Part shown: in pieces, positions 22,541-32,159 of the stretch
How positions within the stretch are numbered: the first letter of the stretch is position 1
Layout of the letters: the number at the start of each line of letters is the position of its first letter
NCBI GenBank assembly: GCA_903905475.1
Contig: CAIVGK010000017.1
Coordinates: forward strand, 1 to 37,077
Direction: 5' to 3'
Origin: an uncultured Burkholderiales bacterium
GTDB lineage: Bacteria > Pseudomonadota > Gammaproteobacteria > Burkholderiales > Burkholderiaceae_C
Length of the DNA: 37,077 bases
Notes under the pieces: model-generated
Database searches by the model: none
The model's input: only the letters and a program-made list of their open reading frames with translations
What the model was told of the DNA's origin: nothing
Translations under genes and position numbers: made by a program

Positions 22541-23091
22541 CCGAAACAGCGCAGGTGGCTGGACCGACAGGCGAGCCCATCCGCTACGCCATTGCAGCGA
22601 ACTGGCTCGGCCTGGCGCTCGTCGCTCAAAGCGACCGAGGTCTGTGCGCCGTCTTTCTGGGTGACGACCCCGAGGCGCTGGCCACCGACCTGCAGCGCCG
22701 CTTCCCCCGGGCTGCGCTGCTCGCCTCAGACGCCGAGTGCCTGCAACGGATGGCACCGCTCTTGGGCTCGCCGCACACCGTGGGGATGGCCAGCGCCTTG
22801 CCCCTGGACCTGCGCGGTACCGCATTCCAGCAGCGCGTGTGGCACGCCCTGCTCGACATTCCCGCAGGCCAAACCGCGAGCTACACCGACATCGCCTGGC
22901 GCATCGGAGCGCCACGCTCGGTGCGCGCCGTGGCGCAGGCCTGCGGTGCCAATCCGGTGGCAGTGGTCGTGCCGTGCCACCGCGTCGTCGCAAAGGACGG
23001 CGCACTGACGGGCTACCGCTGGGGCGTGCAGCGCAAGCACGCGCTGCTCGAGCGCGAGGCGGCTCAGGCGTGCCTCATGCCGTCGCGCTGA
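22537..23091 (+). CDS. ogt: Methylated-DNA--[protein]-cysteine S-methyltransferase
   Basis: Active site NPVAVVVPCHRVVAKDGALTGYRWGVQRKHALLE; probable TTG start overlapping the upstream stop. Confidence 0.93.
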   Translation: MTETAQVAGPTGEPIRYAIAANWLGLALVAQSDRGLCAVFLGDDPEALATDLQRRFPRAALLASDAECLQRMAPLLGSPHTVGMASALPLDLRGTAFQQRVWHALLDIPAGQTASYTDIAWRIGAPRSVRAVAQACGANPVAVVVPCHRVVAKDGALTGYRWGVQRKHALLEREAAQACLMPSR

Positions 23092-23107
23092 ACGTGAGGC
23101 CTTCGGC

Positions 23108-24040
23108 TCAGCCGAACAGCTCGGCGTAGCTCGCCGAGGCGGTGCCGAACTTGCCGACGACGATGCCACCGGCTCGGTTGGCATGCGGCATCGCTTCGCG
23201 CGCATCAAGACCCGCGGCCAGCAGCACGGCCATCGTTGCGATCACGGTGTCACCGGCACCCGTCACGTCGAACACTTCGCGCGTTTGGGCAGGCTGATGG
23301 GTCGCACCACGCTCGTCGAACAGCGTCATGCCGTCTTCCGATCGCGTCAGCAGCAGCGCGTCCACGCGCAGCTCGGCGCGCAGCGCCTGAGCCCGCTCGG
23401 CCAGTTGCGCCTCGCTGCTCCACGCGCCCACGACCTGCGCGAGTTCGCCACGGTTGGGCGTGATCACCGAGGCACCGGCGTAGCGCTCGTAGTCGGTGCC
23501 CTTGGGGTCGACGAGCACGGGCTTGCCGGCCGCGCGGGCCGATTCGATCATCCGGGTGATGTGCGTCAGGCCGCCCTTGCCGTAATCCGAGAACAGCACC
23601 GCGTCGTGCAAGGGCAGTTCGCGCGCGAAGGCCTCAAGCATCTGGCCCAGCACCTCGTGGTCAGGCTCGTTCTCGAAGTCGATGCGCAGCAGTTGCTGCG
23701 AGCGCCCGATCACCCGCAGCTTGACGATGGTTCGCAGCCGCTCGTCCTCGCCCAGCCGGGCGTCTATGCCCTGCTGCTCGAGCAGCGCCTTGAGCCGCGC
23801 GGCCGGCTCGTCGGTGCCCACCACCGTGAGCAACGTCACCCGCGCGCCCAGCGTCTTGACGTTGAGTGCCACGTTGGCCGCACCGCCCAGGCGCTCTTCT
23901 TCGCGGGTCACGCGCACCACCGGCACCGGCGCTTCGGGCGAGATGCGATCGACCGCCCCGTGCCAGTAGCGGTCGAGCATCACATCGCCCACCACCAGCA
24001 CGCGGCGCTGCGCCAGATCCTGTGGCGAGGGGATCACCAC
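23108..24040 (-). CDS. rfaE1: D-glycero-beta-D-manno-heptose-7-phosphate kinase
   Basis: VLVVGDVMLDRYWHGAVDRISPEAPVPVVRV...GGAANVALNVKTLGA...FDVTGAGDTVIATMAVLLAAG; PfkB family, no nucleotidyltransferase domain. Confidence 0.95.
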   Translation of the reverse strand: MVIPSPQDLAQRRVLVVGDVMLDRYWHGAVDRISPEAPVPVVRVTREEERLGGAANVALNVKTLGARVTLLTVVGTDEPAARLKALLEQQGIDARLGEDERLRTIVKLRVIGRSQQLLRIDFENEPDHEVLGQMLEAFARELPLHDAVLFSDYGKGGLTHITRMIESARAAGKPVLVDPKGTDYERYAGASVITPNRGELAQVVGAWSSEAQLAERAQALRAELRVDALLLTRSEDGMTLFDERGATHQPAQTREVFDVTGAGDTVIATMAVLLAAGLDAREAMPHANRAGGIVVGKFGTASASYAELFG

Positions 24041-24341
24041 TGAAGCCGCCGCTCAGCGCAGCGGCCAACGTGCGTTGAAGGGGCAGTCGCGGTCAGGTTC
24101 ATGGGCATGGGGCTGTGTCGGTTCCGGTGGCGGGTTATATCAACCTCGTCGCACCCACTTCTGGGGGATGCGCAGCGACAGCCGTTTTCACGGGCACGCC
24201 CCACGTGCGCCGGGCGCCTCCCCCCCGCTGGGTGCCCCTGCGCTGGGGAGAGCCAAAAACAGCGTGCCTCTGCAGAATTTCTCTCAGGCCGACAAGCCCA
24301 CGCCGACGGCCTGAACCTCAACCTCAACACTGGAGAACATC

Positions 24342-24698
24342 ATGATTCGCACCCTCTTTGCCCTGCTCATCGCCACCTTCGCCCTGACGGCCCACGCGGC
24401 AGTGGACATCAACAAGGCCTCGCAAGCCGAACTCGAAACCATCAAGGGCATCGGCCCCAGCATGTCGGGCCGCATGCTCGATGAACGCAAGAAGGGCTCG
24501 TTCAAGGATTGGTCTGACATGGTGACCCGCGTGAAGGGCGTCGGCCAGGGCAACGCAGGCAAATTCGCCGCGGATGGCCTGACCGTCAACGGCTCGGGCT
24601 TCAAGCCCGAACTGCTGGCCTCCAGCAAGCCGGCCGCGCGGGCCGACAAGGCGCAGCCGGTTGCGGCCTCCCGCGCGGTGGCGACGTCGATGAAGTGA
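24342..24698 (+). CDS. Secreted helix-hairpin-helix (ComEA-like) protein
   Basis: Signal peptide MIRTLFALLIATFALTAHA then AVDINKASQAELETIKGIGPSMSGRMLDERKKGSFKDWSDMVTRVKGVGQG. Confidence 0.88.
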   Translation: MIRTLFALLIATFALTAHAAVDINKASQAELETIKGIGPSMSGRMLDERKKGSFKDWSDMVTRVKGVGQGNAGKFAADGLTVNGSGFKPELLASSKPAARADKAQPVAASRAVATSMK

Positions 24699-24720
24699 AG
24701 TTCGCGCCACCCGACAGCCC

Positions 24721-24743
24721 GCCCCGCACTTGCGGGGCTTTTT
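24721..24743 (+). terminator. Rho-independent terminator after the ComEA-like gene
   Basis: GCCCCGC-ACTT-GCGGGGC-TTTTT. Confidence 0.85.
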
Positions 24744-24983
24744 GGCGTCCGGCGAGCACGCGGCTGTCATCAGGCCTGCAACGGCGCTGAATCACCTTGC
24801 GGGCGGCGAACCCATCCGCCTAGGGATAAACAGCGCACGGGCCTGGCGTGGCCGCCCCCAGAATTTGAGCGTTCCGGCCAGCCAGGGCGCGGTGATTCAA
24901 GCGGGCAAGCACAGCGGTGGTCCGCCCCGGTGCCACGCGGCCAGGGGCCTTTCGGGACATCCAACAACACGAACGGAATCGAC

Positions 24984-25433
24984 ATGACCGAATACGAGTA
25001 CAGCTCGATGATGGGTTTTCTGGACAAGCTGGTTCACACCCGAACCGAAGCCAAGGACCTGACCGCCGAACGGCGAATCAAGCAGGCGCTGGAGCGGCAA
25101 CCCTTTTCGGCGTATTTCCTGGTCCAGCGAGCGATGACCCTGGAGATCGCCCTCAGCGCAGCGCAAGCCCGGATCAAGGAACTCGAGGGACAGCCGGCGA
25201 GCCCGGTGTCGGCTCCCCAGACATCGGCATTTCTGGGCGCAGGAGCGGCCGTTTGGGGAACCGGCCTGAACGAGCCCGCGCCGCCGAAGATCAGCGTGAC
25301 ACCAAGCGCAGGCCCGGACACGCGGCGCCTGACCACCGAGGACAAGTCCATCGAATTCATCGCCAATAACGCCCGGGCCATCTGGGTCGGCATCGGCTTG
25401 CTGGCCTTGTTGGCGGTGATCTTCAAACGCTGA
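24984..25433 (+). CDS. DUF2076-like membrane-anchored protein
   Basis: MGFLDKLVHTRTEAKDLTAERRIKQALERQPFSAYFLVQRAMTLEIALSAAQARIKELE resembles DUF2076; C-terminal TM AIWVGIGLLALLAVIFKR. Confidence 0.6.
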   Translation: MTEYEYSSMMGFLDKLVHTRTEAKDLTAERRIKQALERQPFSAYFLVQRAMTLEIALSAAQARIKELEGQPASPVSAPQTSAFLGAGAAVWGTGLNEPAPPKISVTPSAGPDTRRLTTEDKSIEFIANNARAIWVGIGLLALLAVIFKR

Positions 25434-25445
25434 GAGCGCGCTGCG

Positions 25446-25829
25446 TTGACCACCCCCTGCCCCTGTGGCACCGCCCTGGCCTACGCCGATTGCTGCGGGC
25501 GCTTCCACGCCGGTGCGCAGCACCTGCTCGCGCCCACGGCTGAAGCGTTGATGCGCTCGCGCTACAGCGCGTACACGCTGCAGCTCGACGACTACCTGCT
25601 CGCCACCTGGCACCCGAGCACCCGCCCGACCACGCCGTTCCACCACGAGAGCGGCCTGCGCTGGCTGGGCTTGCAGGTGCTGCGCCACGACAGCACCGAC
25701 GCCGATCACGCGCAAGTCGAGTTCGTGGCCCGCAGCAAGCTCGGCGGGCGCGCCCATCGCCTGCGCGAACTCAGCCGCTTCGTGCGTGAAGACGGCCGGT
25801 GGTTCTACCTGGACGCAGTCCACGGGTGA
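25446..25829 (+). CDS. YchJ-like SEC-C metal-binding protein
   Basis: CPCGTALAYADCCGRFHAG...PTAEALMRSRYSAYTLQLDDYLLATWHPSTRP...GRWFYLDA; TTG start. Confidence 0.9.
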   Translation: MTTPCPCGTALAYADCCGRFHAGAQHLLAPTAEALMRSRYSAYTLQLDDYLLATWHPSTRPTTPFHHESGLRWLGLQVLRHDSTDADHAQVEFVARSKLGGRAHRLRELSRFVREDGRWFYLDAVHG

Positions 25830-25862
25830 GAATCCGGGCTGCAACTCAAAGGACGGACCCAC

Positions 25863-26573
25863 ATGGGCGCGCAGTGGAAAGCAAAGCACAAGGACCTGGC
25901 CTCCAACGCCAAGGGTCGGCTGTTCGGGAAACTGGCCAAGGACATCATGATCGCGGCGCGCCACGGGGCCGACCCGGCGGCGAATTCACACCTGCGGCTG
26001 GTCATCGAGCAAGCGCGCAAGGTCTCGATGCCCAAGGAAACGCTCGAACGCGCCATCAAGAAGGGCGCCGGGTTGACCGGTGAGACGGTCCACTTCGAAC
26101 ACGCCGTGTACGAAGGCTTCGCGCCGCACCGTGTGCCGGTGATGGTCGAGTGCCTGACCGACAACGTGAACCGCGCCGCCTCCGAAATGCGCGTGCTGTT
26201 TCGCAAGGGCCAGCTGGGCACCTCCGGATCGGTGTCGTGGGACTATGACCACCTCGGCATGATCGAAGCCGAGCCCGCGGTGGCCGGCGCCGACGCCGAA
26301 ACTGCGGCCATCGAAGCGGGCGCGCAGGACTTCGAGGCCGCCGAGGGGGACGTCACCGTGTTCCTCACCGACCCCACCGATCTCGACCTGGTCAGCCGCG
26401 CCCTGCCGGCGCACGGCTTCACGGTGTTGTCGGCCAAGCTGGGCTACCGCCCGAAGAACCCCGTCGACCCGGCCAGCCTGAGCGCCGAGCAGCTCGACGA
26501 GGTCGAAGCCTTTCTGGCTGCGCTCGATGCGAGCGAGGACGTGCAACACGTGTACGCCGGCTTGCAAGGCTGA
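25863..26573 (+). CDS. YebC/PmpR family DNA-binding regulatory protein
   Basis: [70 protein letters not shown]. Confidence 0.95.
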   Translation: MGAQWKAKHKDLASNAKGRLFGKLAKDIMIAARHGADPAANSHLRLVIEQARKVSMPKETLERAIKKGAGLTGETVHFEHAVYEGFAPHRVPVMVECLTDNVNRAASEMRVLFRKGQLGTSGSVSWDYDHLGMIEAEPAVAGADAETAAIEAGAQDFEAAEGDVTVFLTDPTDLDLVSRALPAHGFTVLSAKLGYRPKNPVDPASLSAEQLDEVEAFLAALDASEDVQHVYAGLQG

Positions 26574-26641
26574 GCCGGACCCCTGCCGGCCTTCCAGCTG
26601 GTTCCATGCCGACCGATGACTTCAGACACCCACCCATTCCC

Positions 26642-26890
26642 ATGACCGAATCCGCTCTCAAACCCCCGCTGCCCGACCACCTGTCCATCGACCCGCGCAG
26701 CCCGCATCACGTGGCGGCCGTGTTCGAGCAGGACATCGGCATCCGTTTCAACGACAAGGAGCGCTTCGATGTCGACGAGTACTGCATCAGCGAGGGCTGG
26801 ATCAAGGTCCCCGCAGGCAAGGCAGTCGACCGCAAGGGCCGGCCTTTGCTGATCAAGCTCAAGGGAACAGTCGAGGCGTTCTACCGCTGA
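26642..26890 (+). CDS. DUF3297 family protein
   Basis: PLPDHLSIDPRSPHHVAAVFEQDIGIRFNDKERFDVDEYCISEGWIKVPAGKAVDRKGRPLLIKLKGTVEAFYR. Confidence 0.85.
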   Translation: MTESALKPPLPDHLSIDPRSPHHVAAVFEQDIGIRFNDKERFDVDEYCISEGWIKVPAGKAVDRKGRPLLIKLKGTVEAFYR

Positions 26891-26983
26891 GCTGCGCGAG
26901 ACGCACGTCGGTATTGCCGACGAACGGCTCGGTGATGTCCCTCACACATTTGAAGCCGTGTTCGTTAAACTGTTTTTTCGTGT

Positions 26984-27059
<76 letters not shown>

Positions 27060-27187
27060 CCCGATGAAAGCCTCAGATTCATGAGTCAAATCAAGGACTC
27101 TTGGCTCTGGGGCTTTTCTCATTCACCACCTGCTTTCACCACTTTCGGCCCGCCGGTCTGGTGAGCGCTGCACCCCTGAACATCCCC

Positions 27188-27982
27188 ATGAGTCGACTGC
27201 ACATCGAGTTTCGTCGTCTCTTTCTCGCCGCCACGGCCTCGTGTGCCGGCGATGCCATTCAAGGGTCGGACGGGGTCGATGCCGAGGGACGCGTGCGCGC
27301 GCTGGTGATCCAACTGGCCCGGCCGGCCGACTGGCAGCCGCTGGCCGACGTGTGGATGGGCGTGCAAACTGAACTGGGTCTACCGGCGCCGGCCATTGCG
27401 GTGAACGGAGCGGACGGCATGCAGCTGTGGTTCTCGGTGGCGGTGCCGCTGGACACCTCGCGGGCGCGCTCCTTCCTCAACGGCTTGCGGCTGCGTTACC
27501 TGGCGGCGGTCAAGCCCGACCGCCTCGCGCTGCTGACAGGCGCTGATCCCGCCTTGGCAACCTGCTCGATCGCTCTGAGCGGCTCAGCAGGTGCGACACA
27601 AGAGGTCAACGGCTGCTGGCCGGCCTTCGTGGCCCCGGATCTGGCGCCCATCTTTGCCGAAACGCCCTGGCTGGACTTGCCGCCCGGCGACGAGGGTCAA
27701 TCCCGTGTGCTCGGCGGCCTGCAAAGCATCAAGCCGGCGCTGTTCGATGCCGCGCTGGCGCAACTGCAGGCGTGGGCCGCGACACCGGCTGCCGATGCAC
27801 AGGCGAATGCGACGGCGGCAGGCGCGATGGCGCGCCACGCCGATGCGCCTCACGCGGGTCACCCCGAAGCGCAGCGCTTCTTGCTGACGGTCATGAACGA
27901 CGGGGCCGCACCGCTGGCGCTGCGCATCGAAGCCGCCAAGGCCCTGCTGCCCTTTGGCGAGCGCGCTCAGTCGACCCATTGA
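27188..27982 (+). CDS. Hypothetical protein
   Basis: 264-aa ORF MSRLHIEFRRLFLAATASCAGDAIQGSDGVDAEGRVRALVIQLARPADWQPLADVWMGVQTELGLPAPAIAVNGADGMQLWFSVAVPL...; coding-like composition, no recognised family. Confidence 0.7.
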   Translation: MSRLHIEFRRLFLAATASCAGDAIQGSDGVDAEGRVRALVIQLARPADWQPLADVWMGVQTELGLPAPAIAVNGADGMQLWFSVAVPLDTSRARSFLNGLRLRYLAAVKPDRLALLTGADPALATCSIALSGSAGATQEVNGCWPAFVAPDLAPIFAETPWLDLPPGDEGQSRVLGGLQSIKPALFDAALAQLQAWAATPAADAQANATAAGAMARHADAPHAGHPEAQRFLLTVMNDGAAPLALRIEAAKALLPFGERAQSTH

Positions 27983-28240
27983 GTTCGGCCGATGGCGGTG
28001 CGGCCAGCCACTGAACGTCTTGACGAAGCCAACGCCATTGCGCGTGGCGACCGCAGCGTCGAGGGCACGGCGCAAAGCGCTGCGCCGACGCGGCCAGAAC
28101 CCGCTCCACCGCGTCGCGTGAGTCGGCCACCAAGCCCGCCAGACCGACGCGGGCGGCGTCGAACGCCACGCGGCGACTGCACTCCATAATGAAATTCACT
28201 CGCATATCTGCGCGAAAAGCACGCGCTCCGCGGCCATCTC

Positions 28241-29992
28241 ATGAACTTGAAACTCACCGCCAAGCGGCTCTTCACTTACGCCCGCCCGCACAAGTGGGGG
28301 GGGCTGCTGGGCATCTTGGCCTTCTTCCTGTCGGCGGCGATGGAGCCTCTGCTGCCGGCGCTGCTCCACCAGATGCTCGACACCGGCTTCACCGGCGATC
28401 TGGGCTACCCGCTTTGGCTGGTACCAGTGGTGATCGTTGGCCTGTTTGCCGTGCGCGGAACCCTGGCGTTCGCCGGTAAATACCTGCTGGGCTGGGCCAG
28501 CTCACGCATCGTGCTGGCCCTGCGCTCCGACCTCGTGGGCGCGATCCTGCGCGCTGATGCCAGCCTGTACTCGAAGCTCAGCCCCGGCGTGGCGGCCAGC
28601 CGCGTGATCAACGATCCGCAATCGTCGGCGGGCTCGCTGTCCGGTGCGATCACCACGCTCCTGCGCGACGGCACCACGCTGATCGCCCTGCTCGGCTACC
28701 TCTTCTATCTGAACTGGAAGCTGTCGCTGCTGTCGTTGGTCACCCTGCCGCTGCTCGCGCTGATCGTGCGCAAGGTGCATGCGCGCACGGTGCGGGTCGG
28801 CTCACTGTCTTATGAGTCGCAAAACCGACTGGTTGGCATCGTCGACGACTTCACCCGTGCCTGGCGCGTGGTGCGCACCTTCGGCGCCGGCGATTTCGAG
28901 CGCAAGCGCTTCGACGCCGAGGCGAGCCGGCTGCGCCGCGCGCAGATGAAGACCCTTGCTGCTGGCGCCATGATGACGCCGCTCACGCAGATCGCCGCGA
29001 GCATCGGCGTGGCCTTGATCCTCACGCTCGGTCTGGCCCAGGCCCGCGCGGGGACGGTGTCCGTCGGTGAGTTCGTCGCGTTCATCACCGCGCTGCTGAT
29101 GACGATCGGGCCGATGCGCCACCTGGCCGACATCACGCAGCCGGTGGTCGGTGGCCTGATTGGCGCGAATGCGTGTTTCGCGCTGATCGACACGCCGCAG
29201 GAGCCGGACTCTGGCACCGGCGAGATCGCCCACTGCGATGGCGACATCCGTTTCGACAACGTGCGCATTCAATACCCCGGCAGCGAGCAAGCTGCGCTGG
29301 CCGGGCTGAATGTCGAGATCACGGCCGGCAAGACCATTGCGCTGGTCGGCCCATCGGGCTCGGGCAAAACCACGGCGGTCAGCTCGCTGCTGGGCTTCGT
29401 CGCGCCGATGGCCGGGGTGATCACGCTGGATGGCATCGACATCCAGACCTTGCGCAAGGCGTCGCTGCGCCAGCAGTTCGCGGTGGTGTCGCAAGACATC
29501 GTCCTGTTTGACGACACGATTGCCGCGAACGTGGTCTATGCACAACCGCTGGACCTGGGCCGCGTCGAGGTTGCGTTGCGTGCCGCGAACCTCTGGGACT
29601 TCGTGAAGACGCTGCCCGAGGGCATGCAAACGACCATCGGCACCAATGGCAGCCGCCTGTCTGGCGGTCAGCGGCAGCGGCTGGCCATCGCGCGAGCGCT
29701 TTACAAGGACTCGCCGATCTGGGTGTTTGACGAAGCCACCTCGGCGCTGGACACCGAGTCCGAGCGCATCGTGCAACAGTCCATCGACCAGTGGCATGGT
29801 CAAAAGACGCTGATCCTGATTGCCCACCGACTGAGCACGATCCGCAACGCCGACAGCATCTACGTGCTGGCCGATGGGCGCGTGGTCGAAAGCGGCAACC
29901 ACGCCGAACTCATGGAGCACAACGGCCTGTACGCTGGCATGGTCTGCGCTCAAGCGCTGCCCGCCAACTTGACCGAGGCGCCGAACGCATGA
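28241..29992 (+). CDS. Second MsbA-like ABC transporter (fused permease/ATPase)
   Basis: MNLKLTAKRLFTYARPHKWGGLLGILAFFLSAAMEPLLPALLHQMLDTGF...; Walker A GPSGSGKTT, LSGGQRQRLAIARALYKDSPIWVFDEATSALDTESE. Confidence 0.93.
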   Translation: MNLKLTAKRLFTYARPHKWGGLLGILAFFLSAAMEPLLPALLHQMLDTGFTGDLGYPLWLVPVVIVGLFAVRGTLAFAGKYLLGWASSRIVLALRSDLVGAILRADASLYSKLSPGVAASRVINDPQSSAGSLSGAITTLLRDGTTLIALLGYLFYLNWKLSLLSLVTLPLLALIVRKVHARTVRVGSLSYESQNRLVGIVDDFTRAWRVVRTFGAGDFERKRFDAEASRLRRAQMKTLAAGAMMTPLTQIAASIGVALILTLGLAQARAGTVSVGEFVAFITALLMTIGPMRHLADITQPVVGGLIGANACFALIDTPQEPDSGTGEIAHCDGDIRFDNVRIQYPGSEQAALAGLNVEITAGKTIALVGPSGSGKTTAVSSLLGFVAPMAGVITLDGIDIQTLRKASLRQQFAVVSQDIVLFDDTIAANVVYAQPLDLGRVEVALRAANLWDFVKTLPEGMQTTIGTNGSRLSGGQRQRLAIARALYKDSPIWVFDEATSALDTESERIVQQSIDQWHGQKTLILIAHRLSTIRNADSIYVLADGRVVESGNHAELMEHNGLYAGMVCAQALPANLTEAPNA

Positions 29993-31815
29993 CCTCCCTT
30001 CTGGCCCGGCCCCTGTGCTGGTTTCGGTGCTGGAACCGCTCACGGGTGGCTCGCCGTCGTCAGCGACTGGGCCGCGACGTGGCCGCGCGCAATGCTGACT
30101 ACGACGCCTGGATCCGTCTTTACGACGTGCTCGACGATGAGACGCGCTCGCGCATGCGCCGGCGCATCGCGAGGCTGCCGAACGCCCCGCTGATCTCGGT
30201 CGTGATGCCGACCCACAACGCCGACCCGACCTGGTTGCGCGCCGCGATCGATTCGGTCCGAACCCAGATCTATCCGCGCTGGGAGCTGTGCATCGCGGAC
30301 GATGCGTCGACCTCGCCCGAGTCGCTCGCCGCACTGCGCTCATGCACCGCGGGAGATCCGCGCATCAAGACAGCGTTCCGCCGAGAAAACGGGCACATCT
30401 CGGCGGCGTCGAACACGGCGCTGGGGCTGGCCACCGGCGAATGGATCGTGTTGATGGACCACGACGATCTGCTGTCGGAGCACGCGCTGTTCTGGATCGC
30501 TGACGCGATCGCGAAGCACCCCGGCGCAGCGCTGATCTATTCGGACGAGGACAAGGTCAGCGAGGTCGGGGTTCGTTCAGACCCGTATTTCAAGCCGGAC
30601 TGGAACATCGATCTTTTCTTTTCGCAGAACCTGTTCTCGCACCTCGGCGCCTACAAGGCCGAGCTCGTGCGCAAGGTGGGCGGCTTCCGGTTGGGGCTGG
30701 AGGGCTCACAAGACTACGACCTTGTGCTGCGTTGCCTGGCGCACGTGGGCGCCGCCGAGATCCATCACGTGCCCAAGGTGCTGTATCACTGGCGTGTGCC
30801 TGCTCACAGCGCGGCCCGTTCAAACGACGTGAAACCCTGTGCCGTGGTCGCTGGGGAGACAGCGCTGAACGAGCATTTCCTGCGCGAGGGCATCCGCGGC
30901 CGAGCTGAGCATGTGGGTCCCGGCTACCGGGTGCGCTACGAATTGCCCGCCGAGCTGCCGCTGGTCTCGCTCGTCATACCCACGCGCAACGCGTTGAAAC
31001 TGGTGAGGAAGTGTGTCGAAAGCATCGTCGAACACACGACCTACGGCCGCTACGAAATCATCCTCGTCGACAACGGTTCGGACGAGCCCGAGGCACTGGC
31101 GTACTTCGCGGCGATGCAATCCGCTGGCGTGCTGCGCATCATCCGGGACGACGGCGAATTCAACTACTCGGCACTGAACAACCGTGCCGTGTCGGCGGCC
31201 CTTGGCGAAGTCGTCGGCCTGGTCAACAACGACATCGAGGTGCTTTCGCCTGAGTGGTTGTCGGAGATGGTGTCCATTGCCTTGCAGCCCGGTGTTGGCG
31301 CGGTGGGCGCCCGACTTTGGTACCCGAACCGCACGCTGCAGCACGGCGGCGTCGTTCTTGGCGTGGGTGGCGGGGCGAACCACGCCCACAGGGGCCTGCC
31401 CGAAGGCAGTGGTGGCCACTGCGGTCGCGCGTGCCTCATCCAGTCTTTTTCAGCGGTGACAGGCGCGTGCCTGGTCATCCGAAAGGATCGCTTTGAAGCC
31501 GTGCAGGGCCTCAACGAGACCGACCTGAAGGTGGAGTTCAACGATGTCGACTTCTGCCTGCGGCTGCGCGAGGCGGGCCTGCGCAACGTGTGGACGCCGT
31601 ACGCCGAACTGGTTCACCACGAGTCGGCCACGCGCGGCACCGACAACACGCCGGGCAAGCACAAGCGCCACGCCGCAGAGGTCGACTACCTGATCCGGCG
31701 CTGGGGCAAGTCACTTGCGTTCGACCCAGCCTACAGCCCCAACCTCACCTTGAGGGCCGAGGACTTCAGCTACGCGTGGCCGCCGCGCGTGCGCCCCGAC
31801 ATGCAGCTCGATTGA
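29989..31815 (+). CDS. Glycosyltransferase with two GT2-type domains
   Basis: First GT-A domain PLISVVMPTHNADPTWLRAAIDSV...MDHDDLL...YSDEDK; second LVSLVIPTRNALKLVRKCVESIVEHTTYGRYEIILVDNGSD...; ATGA overlap with the ABC transporter gene. Confidence 0.93.
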   Translation: MTSLLARPLCWFRCWNRSRVARRRQRLGRDVAARNADYDAWIRLYDVLDDETRSRMRRRIARLPNAPLISVVMPTHNADPTWLRAAIDSVRTQIYPRWELCIADDASTSPESLAALRSCTAGDPRIKTAFRRENGHISAASNTALGLATGEWIVLMDHDDLLSEHALFWIADAIAKHPGAALIYSDEDKVSEVGVRSDPYFKPDWNIDLFFSQNLFSHLGAYKAELVRKVGGFRLGLEGSQDYDLVLRCLAHVGAAEIHHVPKVLYHWRVPAHSAARSNDVKPCAVVAGETALNEHFLREGIRGRAEHVGPGYRVRYELPAELPLVSLVIPTRNALKLVRKCVESIVEHTTYGRYEIILVDNGSDEPEALAYFAAMQSAGVLRIIRDDGEFNYSALNNRAVSAALGEVVGLVNNDIEVLSPEWLSEMVSIALQPGVGAVGARLWYPNRTLQHGGVVLGVGGGANHAHRGLPEGSGGHCGRACLIQSFSAVTGACLVIRKDRFEAVQGLNETDLKVEFNDVDFCLRLREAGLRNVWTPYAELVHHESATRGTDNTPGKHKRHAAEVDYLIRRWGKSLAFDPAYSPNLTLRAEDFSYAWPPRVRPDMQLD

Positions 31816-31818
31816 GCC

Positions 31819-31899
31819 GCCGCTGGCTCACCCCACGAGCCAGTGCTCGGGGGTACTGAACCGGTTCCCGTGAAGCGCGTGCCTGGCGCGGCCTCATGG
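31819..31899. repeat. Structured direct repeat, copy 1
   Basis: First 34 bp (31819-31852, GCCGCTGGCTCACCCCACGAGCCAGTGCTCGGGG) identical to 34698-34731, followed by about 47 bp of diverged but alignable sequence; contains CTGGCTC-ACCCCAC-GAGCCAG hairpin. Confidence 0.9.
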
Positions 31900-32159
31900 C
31901 CACTTCGACGTGATAACGAGCAGCGATGCCGATCACGGCCAGGGCCAGGGCCAGATCGTCGCCACGGAGCAACAGCCGTTTGTCGGGCACGAACTCGAAA
32001 GTCGAGCGAGGCCCGCATCGGCCACGCATCGAACGGACGCTGATGCGTGGCATGGTGTCCACCGGTGGGCGGTTTGAAGAGCCCGACCGGTGAACAACGG
32101 CGCCAGCCAGACCGGGCGACAGTTGCTCGCCAGGCTGGTTGGCAGAGGTGAACCCCAGT

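Noticed and set aside
24041-24341. C-rich segment (GCGCCTCCCCCCCGCTGGGTGCCCCTGCGCTGGGG) upstream of the ComEA-like gene, considered as a repeat element
   Set aside because: Only a short imperfect similarity to itself and no second copy seen in the window.
27983-28240. Minus-strand ORFs (102-104 aa) between the hypothetical gene and the second ABC exporter
   Set aside because: Arg-rich, mutually overlapping in different frames, with no motif; a gene remnant is possible but not supported.
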